A stretch of DNA of 64,000 nt from Brevibacterium picturae (GTDB lineage: Bacteria > Actinomycetota > Actinomycetes > Actinomycetales > Brevibacteriaceae). The stretch covers positions 3,658,001 to 3,722,000 of the forward strand of contig NZ_LT629739.1 of assembly GCF_900105045.1 (NCBI RefSeq), read 5' to 3'. The notes beneath the pieces were generated by a model. The model saw nothing but the letters and a program-made list of their open reading frames with translations. It did no database searches and was not told where the DNA came from. Position 1 is the first letter of the stretch; the number at the start of each line of letters is the position of its first letter. Shown here in pieces: positions 61,329 to 64,000 of this stretch. Position numbers and translations under genes: made by a program.

Positions 61329-64000
61329 GATGCACATCAAGTTCGGGTGGGCCCTCGACCGAGCCCCGTGGCAGTCTCAGAACAGCGTCGATTCCACCGG
61401 CACCACCACCAGCCCCGCCGGCACAACAGTCGTCACCGGCCCGCTCGGTTTCCTCGGTGTCCTGCAGACCCGGCTCGGAACTACACGAACGACCGTCAAC
61501 CGTCCCGTCCGCATCGCACAGTACCGGTCTCTCATGGCCGAGGCCGACCACCCCTGGTATCAGCGTTCTTTTGCCACCGATCCCTGGAACACCGCCCACC
61601 ATCTCCTCCGCCTGCGCGATGACGCCATCGAGGCCGGCTGGCAATCGACCACAGACACCGAAAACTACGCTGAACACCCTCGGCTCGATGCCCTGGCCGC
61701 AGTGGAACGTCTGGTGCACCTCGGTCCGGACCACGACCGCAACGCGACCCTGGTCCCCGGCAGAGCCGATGACCTGCGCGAAGTCCTCACACTCATCCGC
61801 CACCACGGACCGAACTGGCCACTGGGCATCGATACGATCGAGATCCAGGACCGTCTGACCGACCTTCCGAACACATGGCAGAACATCCTCGAAGCGCTCA
61901 ACATCGCAGGTGTCACCATCACCGAGGCGTCCCCACATTCCGGAGTCCCTGAGCTGACCATCGTCAGCGGACCAGATGAATGGTCGACCGCCGAGGGCGC
62001 CGCACGTTGGTTGTCCAATGCCCCTGACCGTGACAAGCTCTGCATCATCTCCGGAGGCTCAACAACCGTCCTCGATCATGAGCTGGCCCGCCGAGGCACT
62101 CCGACACTCGGCATTGCCCGCCGGTCGGCGACAAGTCCTTCCGGGCAGGTGCTGCCGGTCTTCCTCAGCGCCATCCTGCCGCCGACAGACATCCGCCGGG
62201 TCGCGGAGTTCCTCAGTCTCTCCTTCGGAGCTCCGAACTCGGAAGCATCGGCGAAGGCTCTCGTTCCCCGCTCGGTCTCAAAAGCACTCCTCAATGCGCT
62301 GACAGCCGAACCTGGCCTCTCCGGCGACCCCGACTCCGCATGGATGAAAGCACTTCGCGATCTCCACGACGACGCCGACACCGACCCAGAGGTCAAAGCG
62401 AAGGCAGCAGAGACTGCACACACCATCGACCGGCTCATTCGCCTCTCACCGCCGTCCGTCGACAACGACCTCGTCGATCTCACGACACTTCAACCTGCCC
62501 TCGACTGGCTGGCAAGCCGTCTGCGCGCACTCGCACACCACCCAGGCGAGACGGCCTCGGAAACTACGACAACCTTCATCACCGAGGCCACCACCCACCT
62601 CACCTCCTTCCGCGAAGCACTCGCCCAACTGTCCGAGAGAAAGCTGCGCGTCCGGGAACTGTTCGACATCGCCGATGCCTGTGCCCCAACCGCACCGCAC
62701 AGCACCGCCGAGGCGGTCGCAGCGAAATGGACCGTGGTCTCCGAACCCTCCGAAGTCCCCGACGACTGCGAGACCATCCTTTGGTGGTCCTCATGCCGCA
62801 GCGACAGCTCTGAGACCGAACTCTGGGACCCCGAGGAAACCGCGGCACTGTCCCACGCCGGCGCCCAGATCTCGACCGCAGCAGAACGCGAACGTCTGCG
62901 CCAGGCTGCGGAGCTGCGCGGGCTCCGCCACGCCGCCACTCTGATCTGCTTCTGCCCCGACCGCGTTCGCGGCGAGGTGACGTCACTTCATGCCGCCCTC
63001 TCACGCCTGGCCGAGGACATCGCTGCGTCGGACCCCGAGCGATTCGCCTCGAAAGGCGTCGATGCTGTGCTGGGCGATGCCTCGGTCGCCCGCCCGGTTC
63101 CCACACTGCACGAGGCAGAGACCTGGAGACTGTGCGACGTCTCGACAACCCTCGACGAGGTGACCCTCGAGACCACCACCCCACCGAGCACGATCTCCCG
63201 TTCCCTCGACGGCGAATTCACTCATATCCTTCCCGACAGGCTGTCCTTCACCCAGATCGAACAGCTGCTCAGCGACCCACTGGGCTGGACACTGGAGCGC
63301 GCCCTCGGGATCAAACGCGGCTTCTCCTCCGAGGTTCCCACCGGCAACCGCATGATCGGCACGTTCGTCCACGCCATCGTCGAGAATCTCGTCACCAGGG
63401 GAGCGGCAGCGAATGGATCACTCCCGACGACACCGATGATCGCTGACACCTTCGACCGGTTCGTTCCGCGCTTCGCCTCAGAGCTGCTTCTGCCCGGCCA
63501 AAAGGCCCGGCTGGGGACCATCCGCTCCACCGTGCTCGCCTCGTTGACCTCCCTGTTCACCGCGCTGCAGAACCGCGGCATCACCCTCACCGGCGCCGAG
63601 GCTGACTTCACCCACGCATGGGAGCTCACTGTCGGGGGCTCACCCAGAACCGTGGAACTGGGCGGAATGCGCGACCTCGAAGGAACGTTCGACGACGGGC
63701 GACCGGCCATCATCGACCTCAAATGGTCGAACTCCGGTAAGCGGTATCGCACGATGATCGACGAGGGTGAAGCCGCACAGCTGAGCGTCTATTCCCGCAC
63801 GGCCGAGGCTGGCGGCGACGGGAATCCGCTGACAGCCTACTTCCTGCTCAAACAGGGGCGATTCGTCTGCACCGACTCCGCTCTCGACCCGGACTTTACC
63901 GGAGGACTCGATGAGACTGACGACAGCGAGACTGACTTCGGCAGGGACCCCGCTGGTTTGTGGCCGCGCATCGAGGCCTCAGTCGAAGACGCCCTGACGA
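61329..64000 (+). CDS. AddB-like protein with C-terminal PD-(D/E)XK nuclease, 3' truncated by the window
   Basis: About 890 residues are visible and the frame is open to the end. ATG 61329 follows GGGAGGAGC. The N-terminal half (GPLGFLGVLQTRLGTT, RIAQYRSLMAEADHPWYQRSFATDPWNTAHHLLRLRDDAIEAGW) resembles the inactive helicase-like region of AddB/RecC-type proteins. The C-terminal part has the RecB-family nuclease motifs: GTFVHAIVE (His, about 681), LGGMRDLEGTFDDG (Asp), AIIDLKWSN (Asp-x-Lys, about 796-798) and AAQLSVYSR (Gln-xxx-Tyr). It would act in double-strand end processing or in phage defence, most likely with a UvrD-type helicase encoded just downstream. Confidence 0.85.

Overview
The window reads as a high-GC actinobacterial chromosome. 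The backbone order dinG / lexA / LysM gene / hisC-hisB-membrane protein-hisH-priA / sseB-like / DUF1844-infC-rpmI-rplT / trmH-family / pheS-pheT is the one found in Micrococcales. Protein style and neighbours (AbgT, many MFS/TRAP genes) suggest a Brevibacterium-like organism; that last step is inference. Many first genes have a TAnnnT hexamer 6-8 nt before the start codon and no Shine-Dalgarno sequence, the signature of leaderless actinobacterial mRNAs.

Layout. 1-6700: end of a DinG-type helicase, LexA with a divergent SOS-box-controlled LysM protein, then the central histidine genes and an SseB-like gene. 6700-15225: first break in the backbone, with an M20 amidohydrolase plus AbgT transporter (p-aminobenzoyl-glutamate type), a TetR/oxidoreductase divergent pair with twin operators, and a 1150-aa SWIM-SNF2 helicase. 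15300-18460: DUF1844 gene, infC (ATC start, leader attenuator), rpmI, rplT, rRNA methyltransferase. 18500-23110: second break, with an unknown gene, an XRE-ImmA/IrrE metallopeptidase and a pentapeptide-repeat gene in overlapping order, an SdpI-family gene with an in-frame stop, and an acetolactate-synthase-type enzyme. 23331-26949: pheST. 27129-31322: SDR gene, then a fused pabA-pabB and pabC for p-aminobenzoate.

31300-35000 is a mobile patch: an ISL3-family element abutting the pabC 3' end, a 2.1-kb segment carrying a tRNA-Thr-like 3' fragment, a perfect 20-bp hairpin and an ABM monooxygenase/AraC-type divergent pair, closed by the right-end remnant of a second, about 96% identical ISL3 element. 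35400-40757: an Asp/Glu-type racemase divergent from a LysR gene and a complete TRAP transporter, probably one acidic-amino-acid or dicarboxylate uptake module. 40800-48040: AT-richer unknown membrane protein, ABC1/UbiB kinase, a decayed MntA/HepT pair, an intact RES-Xre toxin-antitoxin pair with a clear operator, and an MFS transporter. 48219-52134: a second SNF2 helicase with a separate SWIM protein. 52487-64000: patatin-like lipase, a membrane-anchored secreted protein, a ParD-like/zeta toxin pair overlapping a large 2OG-Fe(II) oxygenase gene, and a divergent DUF262/HNH protein and AddB-like PD-(D/E)XK nuclease (cut by the window end). The last 20 kb is therefore rich in toxin-antitoxin and possible defence genes.

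The least expected sequence-level signal is a 14-bp perfect palindrome, GTCCCCGCGGGGAC, found four times inside unrelated genes and in two reading frames.
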